From Erythrocercus mccallii (Eukaryota; Chordata; Aves; Passeriformes; Dicruridae), in NCBI GenBank assembly GCA_013397435.1, contig VZRG01000004.1, positions 2,360,607 to 2,424,606 on the forward strand: a DNA stretch of 64,000 bases, written 5' to 3'. Positions 43,409-57,050 of the stretch are shown here, one piece after another. Within the stretch, counting starts at the first letter, position 1, and each line of letters opens with the position of its first letter. The position numbers and the translations under genes are program-made. The notes beneath the pieces are model-generated. The model did not search any database and was not told where the DNA came from. It saw only the letters and a list, made by a program, of their open reading frames with translations.

Positions 43409-46400
43409 TCAAATTAGTTAAGATATGTTTACATATCAACTGTTTATGTCACTCTCTGTATGCATGCACTCAGATCATGTAAACTACAAACTAATACAAT
43501 TTATTGTACCCCTTAAGGGAGTAGAGATAAAGTAATCACATTTTCCCATGTTTGTCACAGATTATTGGTCATGCTAAGAGACAATGATCACAGACCACCT
43601 GTAGGCAGCAATTCACATCTTTGTGCTTATATTGTACATAAATACTTGTGAAGACAGATAGGGCTCTGTGTTTCTTTTGCCAGCTACAATGACTACAGAG
43701 TATTTTATTCCAAGGAGCACTATATGCCTCATCTGCCATCAAAGGTCATACAGTATGGTAAAGAAATTTTGATATCTCATAACAGTGAAATGCAAGAGCT
43801 TATAGCAAAGGAAGTGAATAATGAGCTAGAGCTCTGTATGAGCTAGAGCAAGGCAATTCACTTTAAATCCAGGACCTGCAGCTGTCAGTTATCAGCTGTG
43901 CAGACCCAGTTGTGTTAAGCAGCTCATAGAAAACAACCCAGAAATGAAGCAGAAAGTGAGACCCAGTGCACTGCAGTATTTGCATCCACTCCCCATCTCT
44001 GCCTGCTCTGCAGCTCCACTCATGACCTGCTGCAGTCTTTCCCACACAGCAAATTGCTCCTTCTTCTCTCACAGCTGCAACTCCCAGCCCATCAGAAGAG
44101 AGGCAGATATTTGGTGCCAGATGAACAGCAGCCATTTCACAAAGCTCCTCACCCTCCCCCTGTCTCTTTTCCATGTTATCTGAGTGCGCCTTGCTGTTTT
44201 CCCAACACATAGAACCCAGTTAATTACACACTCATGTGCAGTGCAGGAAGTGTATGAGAACGTAAGGTCAGCTAATTACAGGACAAGTCCTGGAACACTT
44301 ATTTATTTATTGATTATGGGGCAAATCCAGAAGTTATGAACGCTTCTGAAGTGCTGCTTTCTTTGAAAGGTGGCAATACAAGCAGGACCAGACCTAAAGA
44401 AGATTATATCACACATGCATACATACAGATACACTGGCCTACTTGGAAGGCAGAGGGGCTGCTTCAGGTCATCTCCTGACCTTGGCCATACCCCCTCTAG
44501 GTCCCTCTCTGCATCACTTTCCTCCACGTTGTTTTCTACCCCTGCATTGAAATGTCAGATATGTTTGCACTATGCCTACCCAAGAGACTTCTGTAAATCT
44601 CTGATCAGCCTGATCATATAGCAAAAGTTATTAGGTGGTTCTCTGTAAACACACATGTTGTCCAAATTAGGGCTTGAAGATAGGGGCTTCCTGTTTGCTC
44701 TGGTTTTTCAGCCTTACTTGATGAGCAAAGCTTCTGCAAGTGACAATATAATCCTTTTCTGGCAAACTCATTAAGAAGTATATGTAAGAAATACAAAAAA
44801 TAGCTAGAGCACAATCACCTTGCTGTATCAAAGCTAATGTCTCAGGCCTTCAGAAGAATAATCAGCCACAAATTTCCATAAAACTGACTAATAAAGAGCA
44901 AGTCACCAAGACAACATCTTCTAAGTAGCGTTTTAATGGCCAGACAACCTCTGCAGACACTTTTGTAACAGGAAGATGGCTGGAAAGCTGAATTATATCC
45001 ACTAATGAATTCAGATAGCAAGAATGCCTTTTCCCAACCTGTTTGTTATACCAACTCTGTCATAAATAAAGCCTGAAATTCTACTGGGTGGAAGTCTAAA
45101 TATTCAAGGATCCCACACAACTGTGGTGAGCAGTCTAACAGGAGTGTACAGGTGATGACTGAAAGATAGCTCTTGAAATATCAATTACTTGAAGAGATGT
45201 AATGCCCAGGTACAGGTTGGGCTGAGTGAACACAACACTAAAGGTCTGACTGGCATGAGGGCTCAGCCACTAAGGTCTGTTTGTGCCAAAACATTAACAT
45301 TTCTGTGTCACATGAAATTAAGGCTGGGCTGACTAAAACAGAATATTTAGCACCTTTGTTGAACTGCATATCTTCAAAGCCTTCATCAGCATGAAACTAT
45401 TAGCATGCATCACACCTCTGCAAAGCATGTAAATGAAGGATCTTGTATGCATAATGCAGGGGCAGAAACAAGGACCCAGGAGGTAAACCCTCAAAGGTTA
45501 GCTGCCAAATCTGTGGCTTCAGGTGATGATAAATGTCTGTCTTATGGCAAATGCCATCGTGCTGCCTTTTCATATAACTTGTATGCAAACACTCCATTTG
45601 TTGGAAATCAAGACATTGTCTGGGAGATAATTGACCCCTCAAAATAACGAGATTCCAAAGTCTGTTAAACTGGCAAATAGTGTCTCTAACTGACCTGAGT
45701 TTGTTGTCTGCATTAATGGCCCGGAAACTGAATACTGATGTATGCAACATGTTTATTATATAACACATTAGTTAGATTTCTAAGTGAAATTTGATTTAAC
45801 CAGTAACCTGGAGCATAGTAGGTAGAACAGCAAAATAAGTTAAAAATTAAGAGAAGAAAACTATGAAACTTATATTGCAGCAAGAGAATGGAAAGGTATT
45901 CTTCACTTTTATCTGCCTAATTTTGGCAAGGATGTTGCGAATGAGAGCCAAAGTGCTGTCATTTTTAGAAGTGTGATTCTTTCACGAGTTAAATTTTCTG
46001 GTGTGCTGCAATAGATTCCACCAGGTGTGAATGTAATCATTCTGTGGTTCTGAGTCTGTAATAAGTGAGCCCCTGCTCCTGCTCTGCCCTTAGCTTAAGA
46101 GCACTTGTTACTTTAGAGATGAACTGAGAACCTGAAATTTGTGTTAAAGTTGGTACAGTTTGATTTTTAATGAACAACCTTGCAACCTTGCAACTGTGAA
46201 ATGCAGCTCTGCATACAAACAAATGACCTGGAATTCATTGATAAGGAGTTTCCTTTGAAGTCATTGATTCAGAATTTCTCAGAGCCTGAAATGTTGGATA
46301 TCAAAGTATATATTTTCTCCTATTTTTGAGACAGTGTTCCAAACTTAGGTTAAAAGAACAGAGAGCAAATTTAAATTTTAAAGACTGAAATGTAACAGTG

Positions 46401-49400
46401 TAGGAGTGAAATTGCAACATGTTTTCTTCTTTACCAAATGAAACTAAAATACTAATACTTCCCAGGCATTCCCTCTGTATTTTGAATTAGATTGGGAAAA
46501 TCTAGCAGCTTAAATTATCATACCAGCTCTTCTGTTAGTTATTTAGCAATATTTCCTTGCAGAACCCTGAAGCACTGCTCTCAAACCAGCCAGAGAGCTG
46601 TTCTTGGAAGAAGTCAATGCAATGCATCAAGGCTGCAGAGATAGAAGCTTACAAGGAAAAATAATACTCAAACTTTTGTAGCCCTGATTCAATTCCACCA
46701 GCAGATCGTGTATCTGATATGTGATGGTTTTGTTACCTACATATTACATAAATTCTTTCTATAATTTAGCACCTCCCTTAGAGTAGACGCGAAATATTGA
46801 TGTTCCATGTATGATCAGCAAACACTAAGCAAAATTTACTTCCTATAATAAAATAATCATACTTCTTTTAGCTAAATAAATTAGAGGCTTTTTCTAATTG
46901 TGAGCTGTGTTCTGTTTCAGTTAAACTCTTTCCTTCAGTATTTCCTCAAATGAGGATGAAAGGAAGCTCTACACCATTCTTTAGCTTACCCAACTATTTA
47001 AGTCAAATTTGTGAATCCAGAGAGTTTTTCATAAGCCAGGCTAACCCTGAGAAAATCAACCCTTTCTCATCAGGCAGACTAGTTCAGATTTCATAGAGCT
47101 TTCCTGCTGATTTAAAACAGAAGAAAGCCATTGCTTCCCTATAGTTTTTAAAGGAAATCCTAAGATATGAGTTTCATGACAAAATTCACTGTTCAAACAC
47201 AGTCTTCTGGGTTAATTCTGTAAAAATATCAAGAAGGTTATTCCTCTTGTCCCAAACTCATGTTTGTGCCTTAAGAAAGGGACTGCAATCTTGTGCATTT
47301 CTCTTCAGTCAAGCTCTTCTCTGCAATAGGAGCAGCAGTTCCAGCAATTTGGAAAGAGCTGAGGAATATGAGAGTCTGGAAACAAAGCAGTAGGAATTCA
47401 GCTGGGCAACCCCAGTCAGAAATCATCTGGAATGTGGCAACACTGAGATGCAGGGTAGGTTATGGATTTGGAAGTAGCTAAGGAAAATTAAATTAAATCA
47501 GAGCTTTAAAGAAAAAAGATAACTCCTGTGCAAATTAAAATGCACATTCTCTGCTGCAGTCTTCTTTTTCTTTTGTTACCACTCAGACTCTTCTGTTGAT
47601 CAAGTACCTGCACAGTGAGGTTGAAATTTTCATGGGATGGACAAACAAACCTTGTCCTGAGCTGATGATGAAGAACATACATGAGGCCTGAATTTGGAAC
47701 CATGCACCTACCTACCCAAGTTAAATGCAGTATTTTTTTCAAGTATTAGAGTTTAGAATATTAGAATTTGCAAAGCTGAGCAAACTGATATGTTTGTATA
47801 CACACAAAATTGCAAATGTCTTTGGAGCTTTGACACAGCTGATGCTGCTAATGCAGAGCAAGAGTTTGAGCACCAATGAAAGCACAAAGTGTCTCCACCT
47901 GTAAAAGCAAGAGAGAAAAGCACTAGTAGTTACTAGTGAAAATAGAAAATAATAAACTAAGGCCCATGTAACCCTTTCATATTCTGTGTTTGAATGCAAA
48001 TAGCTTCAAGCAATAATTCCTAAAAGCATTTAAAGTGAGGTGGAGTTTATAGACCAGTTCTGGAAGATACAAACAGGCTGTAATGCCAGTAGTACACAGC
48101 AGCTTTCAGAAAAGCTGAAGTCTGCCTCATTTGAATGTCTTTCAGTTTCATGACAGAGATACAGAGGGAGGCACATTTCACTTGGGAAAAAAAATATTTA
48201 CTTCATTTCATGAAAATAGTGTTATTTGATAGCTAAGAGAGAGTTTGCATAATCCACAATCTAAGCCTGCTAGAGTCATACAATAAGAATGGATATAGTT
48301 ATGTGCTCTCATAAAGGGTGATCTTCTCATTTACAGTTAGCCAAATGAAATGCAAACACTCTCATGTTTGAGGGGAATGTAGGAGGCATGACCCCCCCAT
48401 TTCTTGTCTATACCAGTTTTATAACAAAGAGACACCATCCTCTCTGGTTTGAAACCTTTCCGAGAAGTCTTCCAAAACCAAAGACCTTTTAAATAGTATT
48501 CACTTAATTAGCCAGTCTGGATTTTTTGAAAGCATTTTAACCCTTTGTTGGTTTGCTCCTTTTCCATTCAATGAGACCATTCTGGTACAAATAACTTAAG
48601 AAAATGTTTTTGTTACCAAGTTGGATAATCTCTGAGGTGATGGTAGCCTGTAGTCCCAGTTCTGTGACCACTGCAGGGGAGGCTGAGCAGCTGCTGAACC
48701 AAACCCCCTGAGGCTATGGAGGCTACTTTGGCTGCAGCCCTAAATTATCCTGAAAGGGCATTACACTCTGGACTATCCACACAGCTCATTCCTTTGAGCT
48801 TCACAACACATCGTTCCCTTTTAATGTACACCAGCTGTGGTCAGCTCCGAGCAGAGCAGTCTGCTCCCTCCGTGTAACCCCACCGTGTACCGCTACCTTT
48901 CCTGTAGGGCAATAGAGCCTCATTTGCACTAAAGACGGTGCGAAATTCCCAGCACCGCTCCTGAGACAAAATCTGTTGGCTTCCTGTGGTGAATCCACTG
49001 AGACTGGGTTCCACCACTCTTTCAGGAGTGGGGCCTTCATGCACACAGAAATCTCACCAAGACATCCTAGTTCTTAATCACTCCCTCTGTAATTTCTAAA
49101 ATTATAAAAAAAAATGGAATAACTTTAAAATACAGTATCATTTGTAAAACAGCAGACCTTTGTACATGCACTTTGCACGTGTTTGTACTGGGAGCTCTTC
49201 TGTCCAGAGCTTATCCATCCACCCTACTGAGCACCTTGTCACAGATCAAAAGCAATTTACAAATTAAAATGTTTTCCACCATATCTGTTTAGCATAATCA
49301 GACTAAGCACAAGCAATTTAACTGTTCTCATGTACAGCCTGCTCTGTAATATAGATTCTGTAGACCCTACCTTTCTCAGAGTCCTGTGGATATACCTGTC

Positions 49401-49582
49401 AAGACTTTTCCATTCAATTTTTTGATAGCAGTCTAGGGCATAATCTACTTTTCCCAAGAAAGATCCAGAAGAAAAAATAAATCTGCAAACTATATAGGAA
49501 ACAAAAATTATTTAAAATATAAAGGCTCAGTATTGATAATTTTTTTTTTAATTAATAGATTCTGTTAACTTATCTGGTTTTC

Positions 49583-49695
49583 TTCTGTGATTCTGTGATT
49601 CTTGGGGTTATCCTGTGAAAGTCCAGTAGCTGGACTTCAATGATCCTTGTAGGGTGCTTCCAGCTCAGGGTATTCCATGATTCTGTGACTCTATG
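49583..49695 (+). mobile_element. CR1 3'-end fragment
   Basis: About 110 bp matching the CR1 3' terminus: a degenerate TGATCCTTGTAGGG-TGCTTCCA-GCTCAGGGTATTC block followed by the tail repeat ATTCCATGATTCTGTGA. The same ATTCTGTG-type tail word also precedes the fragment at its left edge. This may mean two insertions abut or one tail was duplicated. Confidence 0.85.
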
Positions 49696-50690
49696 TTCAA
49701 AGAACACAGCTTTCTTTCAATATGGTGGGGGTTTTTATTCGTAAGTACTTTGGAACCTATCATGTTGGATCAAAGCGTGTCTAAGGCAGTGTCCTGTCTC
49801 TGATGGTGACCAATGAAAGACATTTACAAACAATAAATATAGGAGGTGATATGTTATTAAAATAGTCTCACTACCTTTAGCTTCTTATGGTGCAGGAACT
49901 ACAAGTCTCAACTCTCCCTTGCAGATTTGCACTTTGTAGAGTTTCAAGGAGTTCACTGATTTATTGCCTAATTTTTCAAATATCTTATTAAAATTTGACA
50001 TGTGAAAATATCATGCTGTGAAAAAAAGTGGAGTATAGCACTGCAACAAGGCTGCTTATCATCTCACAAGACTATGGAGAAGTACACCAAGGCAAGGATG
50101 AGCAACCTTTTTCAAAGAGAGGAAAATATTGTAGAAGAGGGAATGGAAAGCTGCCACTCTTTATCTATTACTGGTATTTACTAACAAACAAAGTTAATAC
50201 TAAGAAGGTATTGTGTGCTGAAGAATGCCAACATTCAACAGAATAAATTTGTATCTGAAGCCGAACAGACTTCGGCAAGGAGATGCATCCTCCCTACTTG
50301 CCTGCTCACTGCATTCCCCCACAGCCTTGTAGCCCAATTCAGCAGAACTGATGGACCAATCCACAAGGATATAAAGATTCTGCAGCTGGCAGATTAGCTA
50401 GAGAGAAAAGAGTAAAATCAGCAACTCCAAGAAGAAAAGCCTTCAGTGTGAGCCCAAACTGTCTGGTTTGGTTTAGCAGCTGGCTAATCAGTACAAATAC
50501 GCTGGCCTGCTTGGGTTCAGCACTGGTGTGGGCTGCTTTTTGCCCCACTGATAGCTGCAGAATAGGAAGCTGAGCCTAGCGAGAGGAGCAGGTAGAGATG
50601 TGTAATCTCCTAGATTATTAGGAGAAGGGAGAATCTGAGGTTTTTAGGATGTTTACCACATCTATCTTTCTGACAATATGTGACACAGTA
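49696..50690. other. Intergenic between CR1 fragments, no gene seen
   Basis: About 1 kb of AT-rich sequence with only short unrecognised frames. Confidence 0.6.
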
Positions 50691-50850
50691 TCACACAGAA
50701 TCCCACACACAGAATATTCTGAGCTGGAAGGGAGCACTGGGACTATTGAGCCCAGCTCTCAAGTGAAGAACTTGGTTATGAGCACCATGCTCTGACCAAT
50801 CTGTTGCAAGGTCTGTGGGTTCCACCCCTCATGCAATCTCCCTGGGCTTT
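50691..50850 (-). mobile_element. CR1 3'-end fragment, antisense
   Basis: The + strand begins with two CACAGAATCCCACA-like tail units and continues AGAATATTCTGAGCTGGAAGG, then a diverged AGTCCAACT-type block. This is the reverse complement of a CR1 3' end of the family common in many birds. It is diverged and severely 5'-truncated. The right boundary is approximate. Confidence 0.8.
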
Positions 50851-53800
50851 TTTACAAAATCATATGCTGTTACAACAAACAATGGCCCATTCAACTGTAT
50901 TAAGAGCTTTCAAAAAAGCACAATCAACTTTTAAAATGTTTGTAGGGAGAAACAACACTGTATGGCACGCCATTCATTGATTCTACCACTTAAAAATGGG
51001 AATGTTGTGGTGTACAGTTTTGAGGAAGAGCAAGATGATATACTCAGCCTTATATGAGTGATTTCAGCTGCAGGGATTTCACATTTGCCTCTGTGTGACA
51101 TAAAAATACGCCTTAAGTCCTTGTACTCAAATGCTATAACATTTTTCCCTAGTCTGCAGCAGTAGATTTATCTTTTCAGTGAATAGGAAACAGTAAGTTG
51201 TGAGATGGGCATCCAAAACCAATCAACACCTAAGATTTTCTGTGCATTCTCCTTCCAGAATGAGGGATTCTAACTCCACATGAAGCAGAATAGAGATCTG
51301 TCCACAGTTGCTGTGGGACATGAAAGCATTTCAGGATGACAATTGGTGAAAAGCTTAGTCATGGAAAAGCCTGGACTGGCCAGGCAATGTTGTTGCTGAA
51401 TGCAACTGAAATCTGTATGCTACCTAATTTTTAAAAGTGGAATTTAAATGCACCTGAAAATTACTGCCACCGCCTGTGGGAATTTAGTTGCTTCAGAAGC
51501 TAATTTCAGTGATCTGCACTGTCTGAAACAAGCCTTTACTTGCACTGCTGTTTATTTTTGACTGTCAGTTTGCATACCAAGTAGTATTCATATAATGAAG
51601 GGTCAGGTTGAAGGTGCTTCCTTTACTGAGACAGATTTCTTTCCATTAAATTATGGGTTATATGCTCTTTGTAGTAGCTGAAAATTACCACTTGATATGG
51701 AAAACTACCATTTATTATTATGCTAATTGAAACTCAGGACATGAGGATAATAAAAAGACTGTTTTCCTACCTGCTGTAAACTGTGATAGTTGAGGGGGTT
51801 TTTGATGGTTTTGGTTTGGTTTTTTAAATTCTAATTGTGCAGCAAACTTTTCAGTGGCTAATTTCAAGGCAAGGTGCCAACAATTTGGCAGTTTCCTCCA
51901 ATATTGCCTGTCTGAAATTGATTGCAATAGTAATTGTATCAAGCAATAATAAGAGCTTTATATGATACCACAACATTCCATACAAAGACATCTTCAGACA
52001 GACTGAAAACAATCCATGATCATGTTTGCTTGCTTTCAATTACTCCACTGATCTCTACCTTTTACATTTTGTAGTGCACTCTTGATTCATGCACTTCTGA
52101 GTTCTTATCATTCCCAAGCCTGTTGAGAATGTAAAGGAATGGATCTATACTGATCCTCTACAAGTGACATTCTTTGCATTTTTGTTTCACCTCATATAGA
52201 AAATTCTGAAAGCCTCCAGGAGCTGAGGTGCTGTAGATGTCAATTCCATAAAGATGCAATGCAAACTTTTTAAAGTGTGATTTGATCCCCATTTCAACAA
52301 TATTCTAAATAACAGTGGTACAAGCTTGCTGTACCAGACCTCATGTCCACATCATGAACCTATTTAGTCTGCCTACACACATCCATTAATGTGTGTTTAT
52401 ACAGAAAAATTATTCTCACCAGCACCGTGTTTATTTGCTTTACTTGTATTTGCTGAGATTGATGAGCATCTTGAAGGACCACCTGTTTTTATTTCATCTT
52501 GCCTTCTGTTTTAGTTGAGAATTTTGATTTCCTTGAGTGAAAATTGTAAGGTTGGCAAATAGGGTAAAAAAAAAAAAAAATTAGATGGCAGAAGCTGAAA
52601 TGTAAAAAAAAACCCCAAAAACAAAGAAGTAAAAAATTCTGTGATGTAGGTTAAATACTTGTGAGATATACAGCTATAGTGAATATTGACCTGGCTCTGC
52701 TATTACTGAAGTCATTGTAAGTTTCCATTGTATTACCAGAGTGGGAACAAAATCAGAGCCAGTGTGGAAGGATGTCTATAACAGTCATGCAGGCTTATAG
52801 GTTTATTAAATGAATAAGAGGTAAAGTCCAAATTATCTTAAAAAATAAAGTTTTCAAATTAGCTTTCAGATGTAAAGTAAGTTAGCATATTAATAATTTC
52901 ATTATTTTATTGGATGACTTTCAATGTCACAGAGCAATAGAATGAGTTGATAATGACATGAAAAGAGGTCAATGTGTCCTGAATTTATTTAAACCTGATA
53001 AATTGGTTTAGCTCCAGTAACAAACAACTGAGCCTTCTATCAGTAGGTGAACTAAGCCTTTGTTTTGACCTCCTCAATCCCTAAATGTGTAACCTTTGAG
53101 GAAAAAAATAAGAAAAGGAAAAAAAGAGGAAAAAATTATATATACTTTGAATAACTTAAACACCACCCTGAAAGCTCACTGACTGCTGCTGTGGAGGTTT
53201 ACCCCTTCCGAGAAGAATAACTAGACATCTCAGTTTTCTTAAAGCAGCCTTGAGTCATTCCTTTGTTTGCCTTTACTTAAGCATAATTGAAGAAAATTTT
53301 CAATTAAATTTGTCTACTGATCCCTCTAACAATATTCCCACAAGGAGTGCCTATCAGTTGCTCCTTTTTGAGAATTCATGACCATAAATCCTGCTGAGGA
53401 TTGGATGATGATTTATTTCAGACACTAGATAGCCACTGTGGAACAGAAATTAAATGAAGCAGCGGCCATAGCTGTTCACATAGAACCTGTTTATTTCCCA
53501 TCAAAAGTCAGTTTGCTGGTCTACTTATCAAAAGCCACTTCAAATCTTTCTAAAAGAACTGTCTTAAAATATCAAACTATTACACATCAATGGTTTTGAG
53601 CTGTTTGCACAAAGAACAATGTTCCTGCTTCCTTAACATTTACTGGCATCCCATGAACTCCCTCTAAATTATGATCCCTGGAGCAGCCAAGTCATGACTC
53701 TGTGTACCTGTGCCATGCTCTTACATCTGTGTGTACCTTTAGTGCTACAGGAACAGTAGGACTGGCCACAGGAGCCTCAGCACACCTGGCCCTTTGACAC

Positions 53801-54699
53801 TGGGTACAGAGGACTGCTGGAAGTTCCTTGCAGTATCTTGTCTCTCCTCAGGATATTTGTGTGAGAGCATAGCACAACCCTTTTTTTCTCTTTTTTCTTT
53901 TTTCTTTTTCCGTTTTTCTATTTTTTTCTCTTTTTTCTTTTTTCTTTTTTCTGGTGGGTTTTTTTCTGGTTTTTTTTCTGGTTGTTTTTTTTTTTCTAAG
54001 TAGTCAATAAGAAAACAGCAAGTATAACACAAGGAGTTGCAGTTAGGGAGATATATGGTACCACTTCCATATTTTCTCCACTGACAATGTACTAGTCTCC
54101 TTGTTAATGCAAAACACTGACTAACCAAGCTGAGGTGTGAAGTCCAGAGTCATAAAGAATTCCATTAAAGGTAGCTCTAAGGAAGCTGACCTGGCTGCAC
54201 AGCAAACATGAAGCAAAAACTATCCAAGGTTCAGCTTAGTGCTGCATGAAATCATAGAGACCCTTATATATCCATATATAATCAACAAAAGGAAAACTGA
54301 AGCCAGATCATGTCACTGAACCAGCCTCAGTACTCATCCCACTGGGAAACTTCTTCTCCTAGGCACCTTTGTTGCTCACTCACTACTGCTGTACTGTGGG
54401 GCGTGCATCTATTATCTGAAAAATGTGTGAAAGTTTGTATTGGAACAGATGAAAAGAAATTAATAACTTATTTGTACAAACCACAAACACTGTTGCTCTC
54501 CCATTCACATCAGCTGGTGAAGAACTTGGATCTGAGAGCACACCAAATGCAGTTATCCACCCTGGCATATGAGGTTTGGGGACAGCCTAAAAATACGCAG
54601 ATCTTTCTCCAAATTCTAGCATTGTTCTGTGTTTTCTTGTAGTATGGTGCTGGCCAGACAGTACTAACTCGTTTGGCTGGATAATTGTTTGGTGCCTCC
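50851..54699. other. Intergenic, no gene seen
   Basis: About 3.8 kb, AT-rich. It contains A runs at 52567-52580 and the long T/C-rich tract at 53877-53998. No exon or transposon recognised. Confidence 0.6.
53877..53998. repeat. T-rich polypyrimidine tract
   Basis: About 120 bp almost wholly T with regularly spaced C (TTTTTTC units) and three TTTCTGG interruptions in the right half. The opposite strand reads as a Lys/Glu-rich frame, an artefact of composition. Confidence 0.9.
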
Positions 54700-55200
54700 A
54701 CTCTGGTGAGATCCCACCAGATCCAGCTCTGGGATGCCCAGCACAGGAAGAACATCAACCTGCTGGAGCAAGCCCAGAGCAGGGCCACCAGGTTTATTAA
54801 AGGAATGGAGAAGGTTTCCTATGAAGAAAGATTAAGAGTTTTGGGGTTGTTCAGACTGTAAAACAGAAGTATTAGGGGTGGCCTAATTGTAGCCTTCCAG
54901 TACCTGAAGGAAGCCTACAAGAAAGATGGAGAGAGAGTATTTGCAAGGGCATGTAGTAACAGGATAAGGGGGAATGGTTTCAAACTGAGAGAGAGTAGGT
55001 TTATATTACATGCTGAGAAAAAATTCTTCACTGTGAGGTTGGTGGGGCACTGGAACAGGTCCAGATAAGTTGTGGATGCCCCATCTGTGGAAGAGTTCAA
55101 GACCAGGCTGGCCATCCAGTCTGGTCTAGTGAAAGGGATTGGAACTAGATGGTCTTTAAGGTCCCTTCCAACCCAAACCATTCTCTGGTTCCATGATAAT
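54700..55200 (+). mobile_element. CR1-type LINE fragment, sense
   Basis: About 500 bp of the CR1 3' region in sense orientation. The order is CTCTGGTGAGATCCCACCAG, CTGCTGGAGCAAGCCCAGAG, GGGTTGTTCAGACTG, AGCCTTCCAGTACCTGAAGG, AAATTCTTCACTGTGAG, GGGCACTGGAACAGG, TGGATGCCCCATC, and the terminal AAGGTCCCTTCCAACCC. Small internal deletions and stops are present. It lies about 3.6 kb upstream of the COL1A2 start and is the closest transposon to the gene. Confidence 0.95.
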
Positions 55201-57050
55201 GGCCCAGTGCTTGTGTGACAAGTTTTGAAATAGCATGCAGGGAAAATGCTTCCTAGTGTACATATTAAAAAGTTACAGTTTTCATAATTTTTGATCTGTA
55301 TTCTAACGATTTTTCAAAATAATGATTAAAAAATCTGGATTGACATCACCTGGAAACTTCTCTCTTTTAAAGCCTGCCCTAACAGCAAATCTTGTAGAGG
55401 ATATTTTTTTGTTATCATGGAAGTTTCAATTTAAATTGTGCCTTAGGCATTACTGGCTTTAGAGTGAAATAGTTCCTTTAAACAGGTATGATCAAAAGCG
55501 AAAAAGAATTCTTAGATATTTACTTGTTTAAGCTGGCTGATCAAATCAATTCTGGTATGCTAACAGCTCCAAAAGCTTTCATGTTACTTCTGTTGCTTCA
55601 GAAATACTTGTACAAGTAATCATATTTGCACACTAGCAACCATTTGCCATAATTGTATTTTATGGAAAAAGTATTTCTGAATTCACACTATGGGACCGAA
55701 GTTACTAGGCACTACCTTTTTAATGAAATACTTTTTTTCTTTCCCACAAGTTTCTAAGATTATTTTTGCATGCTTAGGTAGAGAAGATAAACATTGTAGC
55801 CTGTCTTCACAACAGAAATTGTGACAGTATCTGTAGGACAGAGGTACCTTGCAGGAAGATCAGCTTAACAGGCCTCTGTCACTCACCCTAAAATCATTTG
55901 GTGTAGCTTGAATAACTGCTGATGCTATAGGGAGAAGACATTCCTCTCTTTCCTTCCTCATCTTTCCTTGAAATAAGAAGACAATGGATGGCTGAAAGTG
56001 AAGGAAATGGCCAAGGACTCCATAGGTTCTGAAGGTCAGGTTTACACCTGAGACTTTTGTGGCAAAGCTGTTGCTGCTAGAGAACTTCAGTTACGAATTT
56101 TTCAGCATGGTGGATTGCTGAAAAGAGACTGACATGGGGAAAAAAAAGCCATATCAATGAATTATTCTTCTGCATCTCTTTTTTTCTATCCATATGCAGC
56201 AATCCTGAAATGGCTGGAGTGTACCAAGAATTCACCTCTTTGGAAGCCTGAGGAGTCTCATACTATCCCAACTGCTTTTGTGTGTTGCTGAGCTTTTGGT
56301 TCCACGTCTCCCTCAGCCACCTGCATTATGGGAGACATGGTGATTGAAAATCCACATCTTTGCAGGGTTTTCTGTCCTTTGGGTCAGAGCTTGTCCTTCC
56401 TGTGTGAAATTTCATGGGTAGGATGAATGAGAATAATGGCTTAGTTTGATTTGGTCAGGATACATTTGCCTGCATCTTTGCACCTTCCATGTATTTCATT
56501 AATAGAGAAAGGCTATCATTTATTGAAAATGTGCATAAAATAGGTTTATACATATGTGATTAGAACAGGTTTGTCTCATAAGTCTCTAATTGCTATTATA
56601 ATAATAACTATTCTTCTGATGCATCAGAGTCCAAATAAAGAAAAACCAGCTACAGAATCAATGATGGATTTCAAGGAACAAGTTTGAAATAAAACAAACT
56701 GTTCACTGAATGTGGAATCAGAAAATACTTGGACTTGAGCCACAGGACTTTGGGTCTACGATAATAATAATTAATTTATTATTTTAACTTGTTTGAAGCT
56801 CACTGAGCTACTTTAGGTTTATGCTGGTATAAACTTTCAAGTAGTTATCTTCGCTGTCCAGGTTCATTTAAAATCCTTCTTGGTCTAAATTGATACCATT
56901 CACATGAAAGATAATCTGAAAGAATACTCATGTACTGTTTCTGCCATATACTTTTATTACAATATTTCAATCACATCATTTGTTGTGCTAACACTGTCTG
57001 GTCAGACACACTTCGTTGGATCACCTTTTCCTAATGCTGTGGATTTTCCT
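55201..57050. other. AT-rich 5' flank of COL1A2 before the CpG block
   Basis: About 1.85 kb of AT-rich sequence, including an AAT-rich patch at 56758-56785, between the last CR1 copy and the CpG-rich block. No gene or repeat recognised. Confidence 0.6.

Larger units (their letters stand above)
33347..49582. other. Intergenic, no gene seen
   Basis: About 16 kb upstream of COL1A2 with no recognisable exon or transposon. Small features are an A-rich interrupted tract (33668-33700), TATG-type repeats (37519-37580) and a 10-bp tandem repeat (43384-43408). A purine/GC-richer stretch at 34990-35350 has a 120-codon open frame, and a CpG-containing patch lies at 48810-48960. Distal enhancers of COL1A2 could lie here, but none can be identified from sequence alone. 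Confidence 0.55.

Noticed and set aside
53745..54128. 127-codon minus frame rich in Lys and Glu
   Set aside because: Its charged stretch is just the complement of the T/C-rich tract.
1..57050. Upstream neighbour gene BET1 or other syntenic genes
   Set aside because: None of the open frames resembles BET1 or another expected neighbour; the flank seems to be intergenic throughout.
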